A stretch of 64,000 bases of DNA. Source: Echinometra lucunter. Lineage: Eukaryota > Echinodermata > Echinoidea > Camarodonta > Echinometridae. Shown here in pieces: positions 1 through 11,838 of the stretch. The stretch's first letter is position 1. Each line of letters begins with the position of its first letter. The notes below the pieces were generated by a model that saw nothing but the letters and a program-made list of their open reading frames with translations, did not search any database and was not told where the DNA came from. The DNA lies in NCBI GenBank assembly GCA_029962745.1, contig CM057160.1, positions 1,466,501 through 1,530,500 of the forward strand, written 5' to 3'. The translations under genes were made by a program, and so were the position numbers.

Positions 1-1906
1 GCAGTCAGAACTGAGTGCATTAACATATAAATTATGTTTGGCAAGAGGTACAAAATGTAGATCAGTGTTAAAGTCTAACTGCTTGCTGGGTGCCTTGTCT
101 GTTCAAGACAATGGCCATCAAGGCTTTCCATCTACATATATCTCTGGTTATCTGTAATGTGCTGTGAAGTCTAATAGTGGGTTTTTTTTCATGCTAATAA
201 ACGGGTATTCTATAGGGGTATTTCCTGATGTAATGATTGAAATCATATACTCTGACAGATAAAGAGCTTTACTTTAAGTGATATTACTCATATTTCTCTA
301 CTTGTGATATTTTTTCAACAGGAAGAGGAAATGTTTTGAAATTTACAGAGTTAAAGTCTACCAATCACCAAAAGACTATTTTGCTCTGTACATTAGAGAT
401 CCATTGTCACTATACCATAGTCCAAAATAAAGGCTTTTTGATATGAGCTTTTTGATATGAGCTTTTGATATGAGCTTTAGGCTGTTTGATTCCATAAATG
501 CCATTATTGTGTGGTCTTATGTTATTCTATATTTCTTTCAAACTCCTTATAAACTGCTCACACTGAGAATGACCGGTTAAGTTCTCTGGAGGCTATCTCA
601 CAAATTATCTTTTCAGGTGACTGCTACACTTTAACAAAATACATTTCGACTCTGGCTTCTAAAGAGAGGAAAGCTCAAAGTTATCATGTTACTTGAGGGA
701 GTAAAATCCACAACCTGAGATTTAATTTTAAAGCAAACAAAAAAAGTGAACAATATGATCATTTTACAATAAGATAAAGCTTTTTGATGAAGAAGCTCGA
801 AGATATATGTTTTAGACCTTGAATATTCCACAGTGAAATTACATAACATCATAATAATAGCTGCATTTGAAATAAAAAACTTTGAAATAAAACAAGAGGT
901 TCATCTGAGATTCTAGGGGAATCTTGCATGCGAACATTGTGTTTAAATGCAGCTCAAGTAAAACACAAGTGATATATTCCTGACTGGTTCAAACTCAAGT
1001 TGTAAAGATTTTCTTTTCTCTTTAAGCTGAACTCTCTCTAAATACAAGCATCAAGCTGGTTCATTATTTTACAAAGCTTAAGGATTTTTGTTTTGACTGC
1101 AGAATCCACATTGTCACTTCAGAAATCCAGGGTAGTCTGCTTTTTCCTCTCTCCATAGAGACTGGGACACGCTCTCAGCACGTGGCTAATGTTCCTCAAA
1201 GCCGACATGGCTTCATTAATTCCAGCGTGAAGTGACACGATTATTCAGGTGACGGTGAAGGGATGGTAAAAGGGAATCTGATTGGAGATGGGAACAGGAT
1301 GGTGAGTCAGGAGTTAGGAGTGACTTGATTAAGACTAGTTCAGGTATGCAGTGGCAAACCGCTTTAAAAAAAAAAGGGTGTTTTTTGTATACAAAGCAAA
1401 TGATATATGATTTGGCACGTAGTAACCCGGGTACCATCATAACCCAAGGTATGGTGCAATCTTGCGTCCATCAGAATACAGTATGCAATGTTGTCAGGGG
1501 ACTTTTATGTCACGATTGGTGATAACGATCCCAAAGCCAATTTTCCTTCTTTTATGATGACCTGTGACATATACTGGACCCTGGAAAATAATTGTAATTC
1601 AGGGATAAAAGGCCTTTCTTTCATTCTCAATGCCTCAAGTTCCTTCATTGATGATGTAAATCAAATTCAAGGCAGTTCTCCATCGGCTTTTTGTTCCGAA
1701 CCTTGCATACTGTATTATCTTACAGGAATTCCTCACTTTGTGCTGCTGAGTCTGTGCCAAGTTTCACTCACTAAAACAGGCCACAGACCTGCACACTCAA
1801 GGGTATTCCCCTTACAAGTTACAGTCAGCCTCGTGGATCAACACTGAAAGGTAAGGGTGGGTCAAAATAAACTTCTTTGATAATGATGATAATAATTACA
1901 TTTATC
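1..1906. other. Non-coding sequence, nothing recognised apart from the 432-476 repeat
   Basis: Frames are short and interrupted on both strands. The only gene-like hint is a stretch at about 1725-1851 with a plausible acceptor before it and an AAAG|GTAAGG donor after it. Its one open plus-strand frame meets a stop three bases before the donor, so I do not call an exon. Confidence 0.5.
432..476. repeat. Short tandem repeat, about 16-bp unit, three copies
   Basis: Three consecutive near-identical units built on the word GCTTTTTGATATGA. The third unit is one T shorter. It is a local slippage-type repeat with no visible gene context. Confidence 0.85.
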
Positions 1907-2323
1907 TAACCCTTGACATGTACAGGAATTATTTAAAGCCTTATTTGATCAGCTTTTATTCTTCAAAATGGCAACACCAACATTCTTATTTTATTGCTAC
2001 ATTTTTCTTATAAAACGTCATGTATCTGAAATGAATATAAATTGACAGAAATTATGATGAGAAGTCAAAAAGTTTCCAATTTGCAGGGGAAAACGGTGAT
2101 TTTAAACCTTCTATCACATTGCCAATTTAAGGTTTTAAGTGCTTATTTTCCTTTAAAAAAATTTCAGCATCAAACAGCGAATATTGACACAACCAAAATG
2201 GGCACAGTTTGTGTAGAATTTTTTGCTCTTTCTGCTCATGTATTTGGTATGATTTTTAGGGCTTTGCATCAAAAGATATTAGGCTGAACCACAAAATGTG
2301 GACCTCTGTCACGAATGGGTTAA
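1907..2323 (+). mobile_element. Family A TTAA MITE, copy 1 (left end decayed)
   Basis: About 417 bp, nearly collinear with the copy at 28078-28493. The right end reads CTGTCACGAATGGG followed by TTAA. The left end is mutated (CTAACCC, then a disrupted GTGACAG). The internal order is the same as in the intact copy: an AATTGGCA word, two TGCCAATT words and the box TTTCTGCTCATGTAT. No transposase frame is present, so it is non-autonomous. TTAA flanks and a CCC-starting terminus fit the piggyBac superfamily; that placement is inference. Confidence 0.8.
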
Positions 2324-2344
2324 ACCAGTCATTGGATTCAACCA

Positions 2345-2596
2345 CTGTTCCCCCACATGAAGTGCACCATATCCATTCTCTAAGGAGCATTCTAACTAGA
2401 TGCCAGTTTGCAAGTGCACACATGCCAATCTAACTACATTGATATGTGCATCCTACTCGGTACCCATTTAACACATGGGTGGAGAGCAAATGTGGATTAA
2501 CTCTCGCCAAAAGACGATAGTGCCAGGATGGGAATCAAACCCTAAATCCTTTGAATGAGATTCAAGTGAATGAACCATCACACCATGACACCTTCC
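2345..2596 (-). mobile_element. tRNA-derived SINE, minus strand
   Basis: Read on the minus strand, the 5' part resembles a tRNA: an A-box-like TGGTGTGATGGTTCA and, some 35 bases on, a B-box-like GGTTTGATTCCC. A non-tRNA body follows, with the words TTTGCTCTCCACCCATG and AAATGGGTACC. The same body, more diverged, lies at 11897-12028 and probably 17201-17390. Several internal substitutions indicate an old insertion. It begins about 20 bp after family A copy 1. Confidence 0.65.
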
Positions 2597-3104
2597 CCTT
2601 CACCTTTAACCTAGCAACATTCAAATTGAAGGCTGATGAAAAATCTTCATTTTCTCTAAAATAATGAATTCAATTTTTAAATCATACGTATCCCACGAAA
2701 CATCTTTAGCTTGCTCCACAGGACAAAACATGATATGTAAACTGACAACGATTTCACTGAGCATTATTTCTGTCCAGAACGTACATGAAGGACAATATAT
2801 AAGGTTACAATACAGGTCATAGGGGGAGGTACTGAAATAGAGCAATTATTACCTAAGTACTAATGTTGTTCAATTATAAACTACCGGTACTCCACTTGCT
2901 AGAAAATATGCATTCACCATTCACATGCATGAAAATGGAGATTGAATTCCCATGCCTTCTTCCAGGTCACCATATCCTCTCCTGGGTGTAAAGTGGCAAA
3001 TTAGATAAACATTCTGCATAGTAATGCTACTGCCATCAAAGATAACTTTATCAAGGGTCTAGTAATGCATTCACAAGAGCAAAACCCCAACAAACCATGC
3101 ACTA

Positions 3105-3336
3105 CACTCTATAAAAACTATAAAGTTGAATCACCATTTAAAAGGGTGGAAGAGAGACTACATTTTCAAAATGGTAGATTAAAACTTTGAACATGCTGGA
3201 TTCAACACATAAAGGTTGGAATCCAGCATGTTAAGTGCTGAATCCAGCATGTTCAAAGTGCTTATCTATCTTTTTGAAAATGTAGTCACTTTTCCACCCT
3301 TTTAAATGGTGATTTAATATTTTGGGTTTTAGAGTG
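3105..3336. mobile_element. Foldback MITE W, TA-flanked
   Basis: A 232-bp element with inverted arms of roughly 100 bp, from CACTCTATAAAAAC to GTTTTAGAGTG. The arms share TTTAAAAGGGTGG, GACTACATTTTCAAAA and CTTTGAACATGCTGGATTC. TA lies immediately outside both ends (3103-3104, 3337-3338), as in Tc1/mariner-type MITEs. The centre holds extra copies of the word AATCCAGCATGTT. No coding frame. Confidence 0.75.
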
Positions 3337-3793
3337 TACCATCCCAAGATCTTGCTTACTGATTTCAACTCTTCACAGGCAACTACTAATCAAGTGCTAA
3401 TTTCAAGCAAGCACAACAAATATTACAAACTGTGATAATATCGGGAAAATTATGAAATATTACCAATAGTTTTGAAGTTGACAACATATGTATTATTATT
3501 GTTCATATTCTAATTTCATAAAACTAATTTGTGGAAAACAGGATTCTAGTGCAGTATTTGATCAGTTATTTCAAGGTATTTATGTGTGGGTAAACTACCA
3601 ATTTTCTGCAGAAAATCTAATGAGCATAGCATTAACATTTCTTGAGCTTCATAACTTTGAAGATGACCATGCAATACAGCTGACTTGGTGAAGAAAGTGC
3701 AATATCAGGCACTGGAAATAAAATTAGCTCTTTTTACTCATTTGCATATGACCTGCAGATTGCCTGTCTTGTCATAATACAAACATGAGTGCC

Positions 3794-3874
3794 TTTAACC
3801 TGTTGACTACTGAATTTTCTTATTCACATAGACTTTATACAGGGACCAACCAGTTCCAGTAGGCAACTGGTTAA
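3794..3874. mobile_element. Short family V element (TTAA-type ends)
   Basis: About 80 bp running from TTAACCTGTTGACTACTGAA to GGCAACTGGTTAA. A second copy at 20346-20414 keeps both ends, and a fragment lies at 50262-50310. The TTAACC terminus resembles families A and C, so it may be a highly reduced derivative. Confidence 0.55.
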
Positions 3875-3904
3875 CCAAGATCATTTTCTGGGGAAATTTT
3901 GACC

Positions 3905-4500
3905 AGGGGGGTGTTTCATAAATCTGTTCATAAAGTCATGAATGACTTTACAAACAGCTTGAATATGGCAAGCCAAATGGGATTCTCAATCACTATAAAT
4001 CGCACCAGTTAAAGGTGAAATATGCAGATGTAGATTAACATTACTATTGTTCACGACCATTTTTATTGCAAAGTATATTATTTGCCACAAATTAATTGAG
4101 ATTATCAGAAATGCAGTCACACTTTGTTAAGAGGTTATGAAAAACATTTGGTACCCCATTTGATACTTCTCCGAAAATCTCCAAATCTCCAAATTTTATT
4201 GTCCGAGAAAGGAAATCCTTTTTGCCCAATTGATCGTGGGCCTGGCAGCCACTGAGCAGCGCCAGATCGATGTTGCTCTATCCTTTTCATTTCTTGAACG
4301 CCAAAGAAGGTAGCAGCAACTCCCATCTTTTAACGTCTTTTGGTATGACGAGGCCGGGGTTCGAACCCATGACCTCCCGATTGTGAGGCGGACGCTCTAC
4401 CTACTGAGCCAACACACCGGTCACTGAGCCAACACACCGGTTCATATTCAAGTCGTTCATAAAGTCATTTGTAACTTACAGTTTTATGAAACATCCCCCT
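3905..4500. mobile_element. Foldback element interrupted by a SINE
   Basis: Left arm 3905-3975 and right arm 4441-4500 are imperfect inverted copies of about 60 bp. They start AGGGGGGTGTTTCATAAA and AGGGGGATGTTTCATAAAAC respectively, and both contain TCATAAAGTCAT-type words and CTTGAATATG. The space between arms holds unrelated spacer and the tRNA-like SINE at 4136-4440. The GTTTCATAAAAC terminus is shared with the elements at 50102 and 57784. Confidence 0.65.
4136..4440 (-). mobile_element. tRNA-derived SINE, minus strand, second family
   Basis: On the minus strand a tRNA-like head gives an A box (TGGCTCAGTAGGTAGAGCG), an anticodon-arm-like stretch and a perfect B box (GGTTCGAACCC, within 4357-4368). 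About 200 bp of unrelated body follow. Promoter boxes are much better preserved than in the SINE at 2345. The start of the head (ACTGAGCCAACACACCGGTC on the plus strand) is tandemly duplicated at 4403-4440, adding about 20 bp upstream of the A box. A true tRNA gene is unlikely because acceptor-stem pairing is absent. Confidence 0.75.
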
Positions 4501-4516
4501 TGACTTCCTTCCAAAC

Positions 4517-5399
4517 CATAGACATATAATAAAGTTACCACTCTAAAAGCAGCACGCGCTTATATCATTACGCGAAATGCATTAGGCCCCGCCTCTTTCG
4601 AAGATCGACCTAAGCACCCGTTTTTGTTGCATTATTCATATCTACTGCGGGTATGGCACGTATCACTATTATTATGATACTTTGATTTAATGCGCATTTG
4701 TTGCGCATATGCTGCGCACTGATTGTGCATCATTGCGCATTTTTTTTAGCTGATGGGCATAAATGTTTTAAAACATGCACAAACGTACGCGACTCCTTGG
4801 AATCATCTTACAAAATGAATTATTCATTTTTGTTCATGAATATTGATGGATGCTTAGGTCGGCCTTCTAATGGATCTGGACAACATGGCGGAGCTTTAAA
4901 GGGGGTACCCAATGCTGAAACAATGTTAGTTCATTCAAAAGAGCATGATTTCATTAGCAGAAAATCATCTGCCTAAAGTTTTTTTAAAAGTCGTGGTGCC
5001 AAGGAAACTCCCAAATGTGGTGAGATTTCAGGATATTTTTGACCCCTCAGCTGTGACCCAGTTTCAAATGGGTACCCACTATGACATCAAAATGACGTCA
5101 AAGACGTCAAAGTGGGTACCTTGTTGCGCACTTCTAGCAAAATGCGCGCAAGGTATAATACATATTGTACAGTCTAGCGCGCAGAACAACTGCAATGCGC
5201 GAAGCTGGGTACCCACTTTTACGTCATACCTCATGCTCAAATTTTTTGGTCAACTCTTGACTTTTTATGGGAAAACTATCCAAAATGCATTGATTTCGAT
5301 TGAAAATCATCAAATTTTTAATGTTATTCTTCTTAGAATTCTATTCTCGATCATATATCTTTTTTTTTTTACCATTGTGTAATCACTTTAAGGGGCCTG
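4517..5399 (+). mobile_element. Family E hAT-like MITE, copy 1, carrying nested family D
   Basis: Without the nested insertion this is about 391 bp, collinear with 10696-11092. It starts CATAGACATATAATAA and ends GGGGCCTG. The 8-bp word TTCCAAAC flanks it exactly on both sides (4509-4516 and 5400-5407): a target-site duplication of hAT length. Inside are repeated TGCGCA words near 4690-4740 and the shared block AAAATGAATTATTCATTTTT. Family D interrupts it close to the right end. No transposase is encoded. Confidence 0.85.
4900..5387 (+). mobile_element. Family D MITE, copy 1, nested in family E
   Basis: 488 bp starting AGGGGGTACCC and ending AATCACT, with TTAA (or TTTAA) on both sides (4895-4899, 5387-5391). 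The paralogous E copy at 10696 lacks the insertion, so both junctions are fixed by comparison. Other copies are at 51570 and 59206. The middle holds a degenerate hairpin whose arms include TGACGTCA at 5093-5100; this copy has an extra GACGTCAAA in the right arm. Confidence 0.88.
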
Positions 5400-5725
5400 T
5401 TCCAAACTGACATTAAATGATGAAGAAAGCTCACAAATTATCTTGCTCCTCCTCTCAGAACTCTAGCTTCTCTTCAAGATGTGTATCAATTTACCAGCAA
5501 GGGGTTGCCCATATTTGTATTCAGGATATTAGTGATTAAATTGTTATGCTTGGAAACTTCCCTTCTGGCATGAAGTCAAGACATGGTGAGGAAAAGACAG
5601 GCATTGGCCAAACCTCCTTGATTCCTAACTCTTCTTCCCTTCTTCCATGTTTGTGGTCTCGTTATATGAAAGCTGATGCCAGCAGCACAAACCGACCAAT
5701 TGATGACTTCCACCTTTCATCCCTT

Positions 5726-6047
5726 GTAAAAATAAGTACCATGGTACCCACGGTACAAACACAGTAATTTCATGATATACTATAACCGCTGTTATTTTTC
5801 CATGATTAAATCTTCGCGCTGGGTGACCCAAGAATGCATGTACTCACAGGTTCTTAAAATTACTCACTCACAATAAATAATGCGTCATTCGTGCTTGCCG
5901 AAAATATCGTGATATCTGTGAAAATTGATGTCCCACAAATATTTCTGAATTTACAGTACAGTATGTGAGAATGACCACAGCATTACATCAAATTACCATG
6001 GTATTTGTACCAAAGGTAACCATGGTATTTATCTTTTAGTATTTTAC
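5726..6047. mobile_element. Foldback element with ACCATGGT-rich arms
   Basis: The left arm starts GTAAAAATAAGTACCATGG and the right arm, reverse-complemented, starts GTAAAATACTAAAAG then ATAAATACCATGG. Both continue into a GGTACAAA word. Arms are about 45-60 bp with small indels, and the centre is unrelated. A possible solo end lies at 54750-54775. Class unknown. Confidence 0.5.
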
Positions 6048-9000
6048 ATGGGATGTTATCTGACGAGAGTCAGGAGGATGGTTATCTCATAACACCTATT
6101 TAATGTCCTTCTTGCTTTCAAAGATTAGAAGGTGAGAAGGTTGCATGTAAGTCTATATAGCTCACATGGGTTTGACTTCATTTGGGGTTATGCTGTGTGT
6201 GTGTATAGACTTGCATTTGACCGAGAATGTAACCCTAGATACAGTACTTTATATCAAGCAAAAATAATTTGGTATTGATATTAACCAACTTCTGAAACCA
6301 TTTTGTACTGAATTATTTGGGTTTAACTTTAAATGTTAATTCAGAAATTTATATTTTTTTCTCTCTTATCTTAAGTCTCACTACATTGACCAAACTGGCA
6401 TCTAAATTAACTACATAAAGCTAATATTAAAGTTCAGTGACACTGTAGCACTAGAAACCATGCAGCACTTACACAATATTTACACAATCAATACTTCCTC
6501 ATGAGAGGGGCATACAATACATATCATCAAAATTCAAATAAAAAACCAAAAGGCATTTAGTACAAGGGTATTTTCTGAACATATACATGTACATTCACAG
6601 AATATAACTTAACAGGGAAAGGACTTGAGTATCATCACTTAACTACAAGTATTTGGCAAATGAGAGACAAAAAGGATTTTGGGAACATGCATTAAGAGCC
6701 TTTTTGCTCTCAGTGGGGGCATGGGGGAAACTCATGCATATTGATCATGTAACAAGATGCTTTCAGAAGTGCTATGCAAGCAATAACTCACTTCAATGGA
6801 ATGACATAAGGATCATCAAAGCTCCATATGCTGCATTACAGCAACCAAAAAGGTAGAAAGAAACAGAAAACTGGTTAATTCATGTAGTTATACTAAGAAT
6901 AAAGTATATTTCAAACTAATCATTTGTTGACAATCTTGAAATGGATTAACATTTGACAGTCGTGACTGATGATACATTGATTGTCCTCTTCATGAATAGT
7001 AATGTATAATTTCCATAAACTTATCATTTGTATATTGCAGTAAATTAGTTCATCATCTACATTCACTTCCTCCATAACGTTTGCCATACATTAGTTTGTT
7101 GAGCACTCTGAAAACCAATTCAGAGTGAAAAAGGTTCAGGTTGAAAAGCATTCTAATTTAACCCCCCCCCCTTACTATCAGTAGAAGTACTCATCATCAT
7201 CATCATCATGATCATGATCATCATCATCATCATATAGATATTACCTCGATTTCATCTTTCAGTCAAATGCACTTTATCTTTGTGACTAAAAGAGAAATTA
7301 CATAAACTTTTTAATTTGTTAAATACTCTGGCTCCCAGCAGAAGAAAGTAACAATGAAGGTTGCTGCAAATCCATGTTAACATCTTTAGAAACCGACACA
7401 CACACAGGGGAGACATTCTAGCTTGGGTGCATTACATGTCAATGTACCCATGGATGTTATTCTTAAAGAAATCAAGATGTTCGGGAAAGCAAAACAAGGA
7501 TGGGGATACATCTAGGGTTATGGGAATGTTCTTGAGAAGACTCAAGAGGGCAGCATTGCTCAATGGATGTGGTCACAACCCAGGTCTTCATGACCACATA
7601 CAAAGATACATGTAAACAGTGAGAGATGCAATATTCTCTCTGCCTCTCCTCTGTTATTTACTTGTTTCATTCACTACCAATCTCATCACTTTCTGATCAT
7701 TAAATACCATCAACACAAATGAAATGTCGTACCACTCACACTAACCTCGCACAACAGACATGCTGTAGCATGCAAATTGCTCACAATAGGAAAGTGGTGT
7801 TCTACCAATGAATTTTTGGGGACAGAGGAGCAAGAGCTGTGTCACCAGTGATCAGAAAAATATTTTTAAAAATCCATTTGATCAAGATAATTTACATCCA
7901 GTTGGAGGAATGGAATGGAAATGGGATATTTTATTGTCCCAAGTGTAAATAGCAAATATTTTATATGAATTTGTTGATTATTTTAGTGATTTCAATCTTC
8001 GACTACAGAGGGCAGCAGGTCACATAAATTTGCACAGCTCAGCATACCAATGTAGTCCTGTGTGCTGTCATACAGCAGTTTGAAACTTAACCGATCATAG
8101 CACCTTTGATCACTTTTAGATATCATAAATCCAGACTCTTTAGTGACATGAAACTTTTTTGCAGCACAAAAATTATCATGAATCGCAAACATTCAGTCTA
8201 TTTTCAATAATTTGCCATCATGACATTTTTTTCCAAGTCGAGACTGTCTGCAAAATTAGCAACAGTTCTTTAGAAAGAAAAAAGTTTCAATTTTGATATC
8301 AACTGAATCAAATCTGACACTTTACGAAAATTTGTGTTTAAAAACAGATCTCCTCTGACACCCCAATTTCAAATTCCAAGCTTCTCTCACTGCCCCCCCC
8401 CCCATCCCGATATCAGCAGGAATGGTAATCCTTAAGTAAACAACCACACACTCTCCCAGATAATCCACCTTCCCCCCAAGGAGAAGTGACCTTCATACGG
8501 CCAGGCAGAGGGAGAGAGAGAGGGAGAGAGAGAGAGAGAGGTATTATAAACATGTGAGTCCGGAACTGTTTTCTTTCACAATGCAGTGAGGGTGCATTTG
8601 TATCCGTGATGGTTTCATGCCTGAATTTTTTTGCCACTAGAATAAAACAATTTCAATATATAGATTTGACTGTAAGTGTAATATTGAAATTTCGAAATCA
8701 TTTCTCTCTCTGTCTTATTATTCCATCTATATATTTAATTATTTGTATTGTGTTTTACTCTTCTTTTTTGATAGGTGAAACAGTGAATTGCATTATAAGT
8801 TTGATGTCACAAAAATCTTGAATAAGAATAACATTTACATGTTGGAGATAGTGAAGGACTTTGTAATGAGTTTCTACTGCATTTCATATTTCTAATTTCA
8901 TCGAATATAACAGAGTTACGATTTCTTGCTAAACAAATGAAAATAACACAATTATCATTTTGTTGTTGTTGATATAACAATTCTTTAACCTAGTATAGGC

Positions 9001-10338
9001 CGATCAAAATAAGGAGCAAACTAATTTCATATCCCATCTTTTTCTTTTCTATTTGTTTTTTTTTTAATCATATTTAATTCTTCATGCATGTAACCCTTTT
9101 CTTGATAAAAAAGAAGCAATCATGATCTTAAACACTTCTCAAGCATCAGAAAATTTGAATATTTGTGTATGTTTGTATAACAAATACAAAATAAATAGTG
9201 GAGCTGTGACATGCACGAGACTAAATGTATGACAAGAGGCAAGAACCGTTTTGTCAATAAATAAAGTGAAATTCATACATTTGTTATTTTCATTTGATAT
9301 TGATTAAATGTCTAGTGTTGTGTTTTTTGAATTTTATTCTTCTATTCCAAACATCTCAAATTCAAACTGGTGTCTACCTTCTTCCATTCCCCTGCCTCCC
9401 TCTTTCGCATTTTGTTAGCCTTAGAAATGAAAGCTCTCATTGCAGAACCCAGTAATAACTCTATGCTCAAACCGCCATGGACCCTATCCATGCTCAAACG
9501 AATGGGTTTCAACTTCAGCTGGAAAGAGATGTATTATCCTAGATTTACTATGGTACCCCTTCTTATTTGGTATCTCCTGTACTGCCCCTCTCTCCTACTC
9601 TTATCATGATGATTTCTGCCATCCTATTAAACTTTAGCAGCACATACTGGTTCCAACCTCAAAATTGTGAAAAAAAGAAAAAACAACAGCTTCTGTCCTT
9701 GCGCTGTTGATGAATGCACGTGTTGTTGAAACTGAACGTCGCACTGCCGATTATTACTCCGCGGAGGAAAAAAATACTTTGATTGGGGAATATTTAAAAG
9801 GCAAAAGTAGTGATATTTCAAGGAAGAAATTGAATTTTAGATTCCGGTCCTAGTTGAAGAAAACAAGTTTAGACAATTTTAAGCAAAAAATAATGGATGA
9901 TTAAAATGGAAAAACGTAATATCTATACGCAATGTAATACGGTTTAGCAGTTCCCAAGTACAGTATCCGCTGAGAGCGATCGAGCACGCTAGCTACTTAG
10001 GCGATAGGCGAGCGAGCTCGGCTTATGCGGCGGCGCTTGGTTATTATGCAAGCTCAAAACTTGTCTGGGAGATTTTTTTTACTTACTGTTATTTCGGCAA
10101 TTGTGGGTCATTTTGCATCGTTCAAAATTTTATTTCGATCTTCATCAAATTTTTGAATCGTTTTTCGACATGCTAATGTCCTAAAACAAATATAATATAA
10201 AGTCATTATTTCAAGATTACTTTCAGCCAGGAAGCTCTTAATAGTTTGTTTATCCTATTACGTAAGGAGGACAGCTGCAATCTCACTCCACGCTGTTCAT
10301 CGGCCTGTTGCGGTTTCCAGCGCGGTGTTTGTTCGGCT
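6048..10338. other. Non-coding sequence with microsatellites
   Basis: No supported gene. It holds a C-run near 7161, a TCA/ATG microsatellite at 7191-7233, a C-run near 8394 and a GA microsatellite at 8510-8541. A short CpG-rich patch at about 9965-10040 (AGCGATCGAGCACGCTAGC and following) stands out in base composition, but no frame or repeat explains it. Confidence 0.5.
7191..7233. repeat. (TCA)n microsatellite with one phase switch
   Basis: TCA repeated, switching through ATGATCATGATCA and back to TCA. Confidence 0.95.
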
Positions 10339-10580
10339 CTTATCAGCAGCTGCAGTCGACCCCACCCCAGTTTAAACGAGAAAAACTCAACTTTCCCCAA
10401 AAACTGAAAATGGGGTGTCGATACCCCACTTGAGTTCCCACTGACTTACACGCAAGGCCTTATCAGCAGTCAAATGAACCCCACCCCAGTTTAAACGAGA
10501 GAATTGAAGCTCTCCCAAAATCTGAAATTGGGGTTTCAGATTCCCCACCTGACCTCCCATTGACATAACACGCAGGGCAA
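10339..10580 (+). repeat. Diverged tandem duplication, 121-bp unit
   Basis: Two units starting CTTATCAGCAG at 10339 and 10459/10460. Both contain CCCCACCCCAGTTTAAACGAG, a CCCAAAA-TCTGAAA-TGGGGT stretch, a CCCCAC and an ACACGCA-GGC word. Identity is moderate, so the duplication is not recent. Confidence 0.8.
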
Positions 10581-10695
10581 TGGGGTTCCTGTGTTATAAG
10601 CTGGTGGGGTATTTTTTAAACACAGGATTCACGTAATGCAGGTCATAGTCCACAATCATCATTCCTTCATCTACATGAAGCTGAAATGTTTGAAC

Positions 10696-11092
10696 CATAG
10701 ACATATAATAAATTTACTAGACGAAAAGCAGCACGCGTGGATATCATTAAGCGAATGGCATTAGGCCCCGCCTCTTTCGGATCATTTGAAGGGGCCGATA
10801 AGCACCCGTTATCGCCATGATATCGATAACATTGTTGCATTATTCATATATATTTAGCGTATCAATATTATTGTGACACCTTGTTTTAATGCGCATTTGT
10901 AGCGCATTTATTGTGCATTAACTGCGCATGCGGTAAGCTGATGTGTTTTATGTTTCATAACACGTACAGACAAGTGCTACTAGTTGAAAGCATCTTACAA
11001 AATGAATTATTCATTTTTGATCATGAATATTGATGGTGCTTAGGTCGGCCTTCTAATGGATCAAGACAAAATGGCGGAGCTTTAGGGGCCTG
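10696..11092 (+). mobile_element. Family E hAT-like MITE, copy 2 (no nested insertion)
   Basis: 397 bp with the same ends as copy 1 (CATAGACATATAATAA ... GGGGCCTG), flanked by a different perfect 8-bp duplication, GTTTGAAC (10688-10695 and 11093-11100). It reads GGAGCTTTAGGGGCCTG where copy 1 carries family D, so it serves as the empty-site reference. Short TGCGCA-type repeats recur in the middle. Two independent 8-bp duplications support a hAT-type insertion mechanism. Confidence 0.88.
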
Positions 11093-11601
11093 GTTTGAAC
11101 ATTCATGCCTGATTTGTTTGTGGTCCCATATACTATAACTCATTTCCATGTGCAGTGCAAGCGCCGTAGGGATAATTGGGTGAATTTCTTTTCAATTTGA
11201 TAATTCCCAAATCTCACACAAGATACCTGTATTTATGTACATGTACAAGTAATCTAATTCCACTGCTTTGGAAAATTCTTTCTAATTGTAACCGTATGAC
11301 CAGAATCCCAGTTTATCTCTAAAGGAAGCAAGTAAATTTATCCAAACAGTCACGGACACGTTGGATTTCATGAAAATACCTGGTATGTAATGAAACCCAC
11401 ATGTATTTCCTTCCTGCCTAATTCACATCCTACTCATCTATGATTAATAGGGTGAAATTAGCATGAAATTCTCACGGTCACACCAAAGAAAGACAAAAAT
11501 ATATTTTAGTTCATGCTTTGTCCTCCATGCACACCTACAGAACATAACTTCTAATAGAGTGATCATATTAGTGTCATGATGTGAGGTTCATGGTGCTGAA
11601 T

Positions 11602-11838
11602 CGGGGAAATTTTTTTTTTTTTCCCGGGCTACTTTTTGAGCCCATACTTCTGAATTTTCTACATTGTATTACAGTTTACATTGGACCATATCAGAATTTC
11701 AGGGGCTCTTTTTTAGTTTTCCAGGGCTCTTTTTGGTGTTAGGGGCAGGCGGGATAACGGTAAAGTTCCTGGAGAGTGTCTTTTCCAGGGCTCTTTTTGG
11801 TGTTTCTCGCCCCGAGACCCTGAGTATTTTTTTCCCTG
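11602..11838 (+). mobile_element. Family I hAT-like MITE, copy 1
   Basis: 237 bp from CGGGGAAATTT to TTTTTTTCCCTG, flanked by the perfect 8-bp duplication TGCTGAAT (11594-11601 and 11839-11846). It is inverted relative to the copy at 39702-39890. The word TTTTCCAGGGCTCTTTTTGG is present twice, which makes this copy longer. Termini of CAGGG type with an 8-bp duplication are typical of hAT elements. No protein is encoded. Confidence 0.85.

Noticed and set aside
1725..1851. Internal exon with TTATCTTACAG acceptor and AAAG|GTAAGG donor
   Set aside because: The only open frame stops three bases before the donor; a minus-strand alternative gives only 28 nt.
4135..4326. 63-codon minus-strand frame
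   Set aside because: Lies entirely within the body of a tRNA-derived SINE.
4348..4441. tRNA gene
   Set aside because: A and B boxes are good, but there is no acceptor-stem pairing, the anticodon arm is imperfect, and a SINE body follows.
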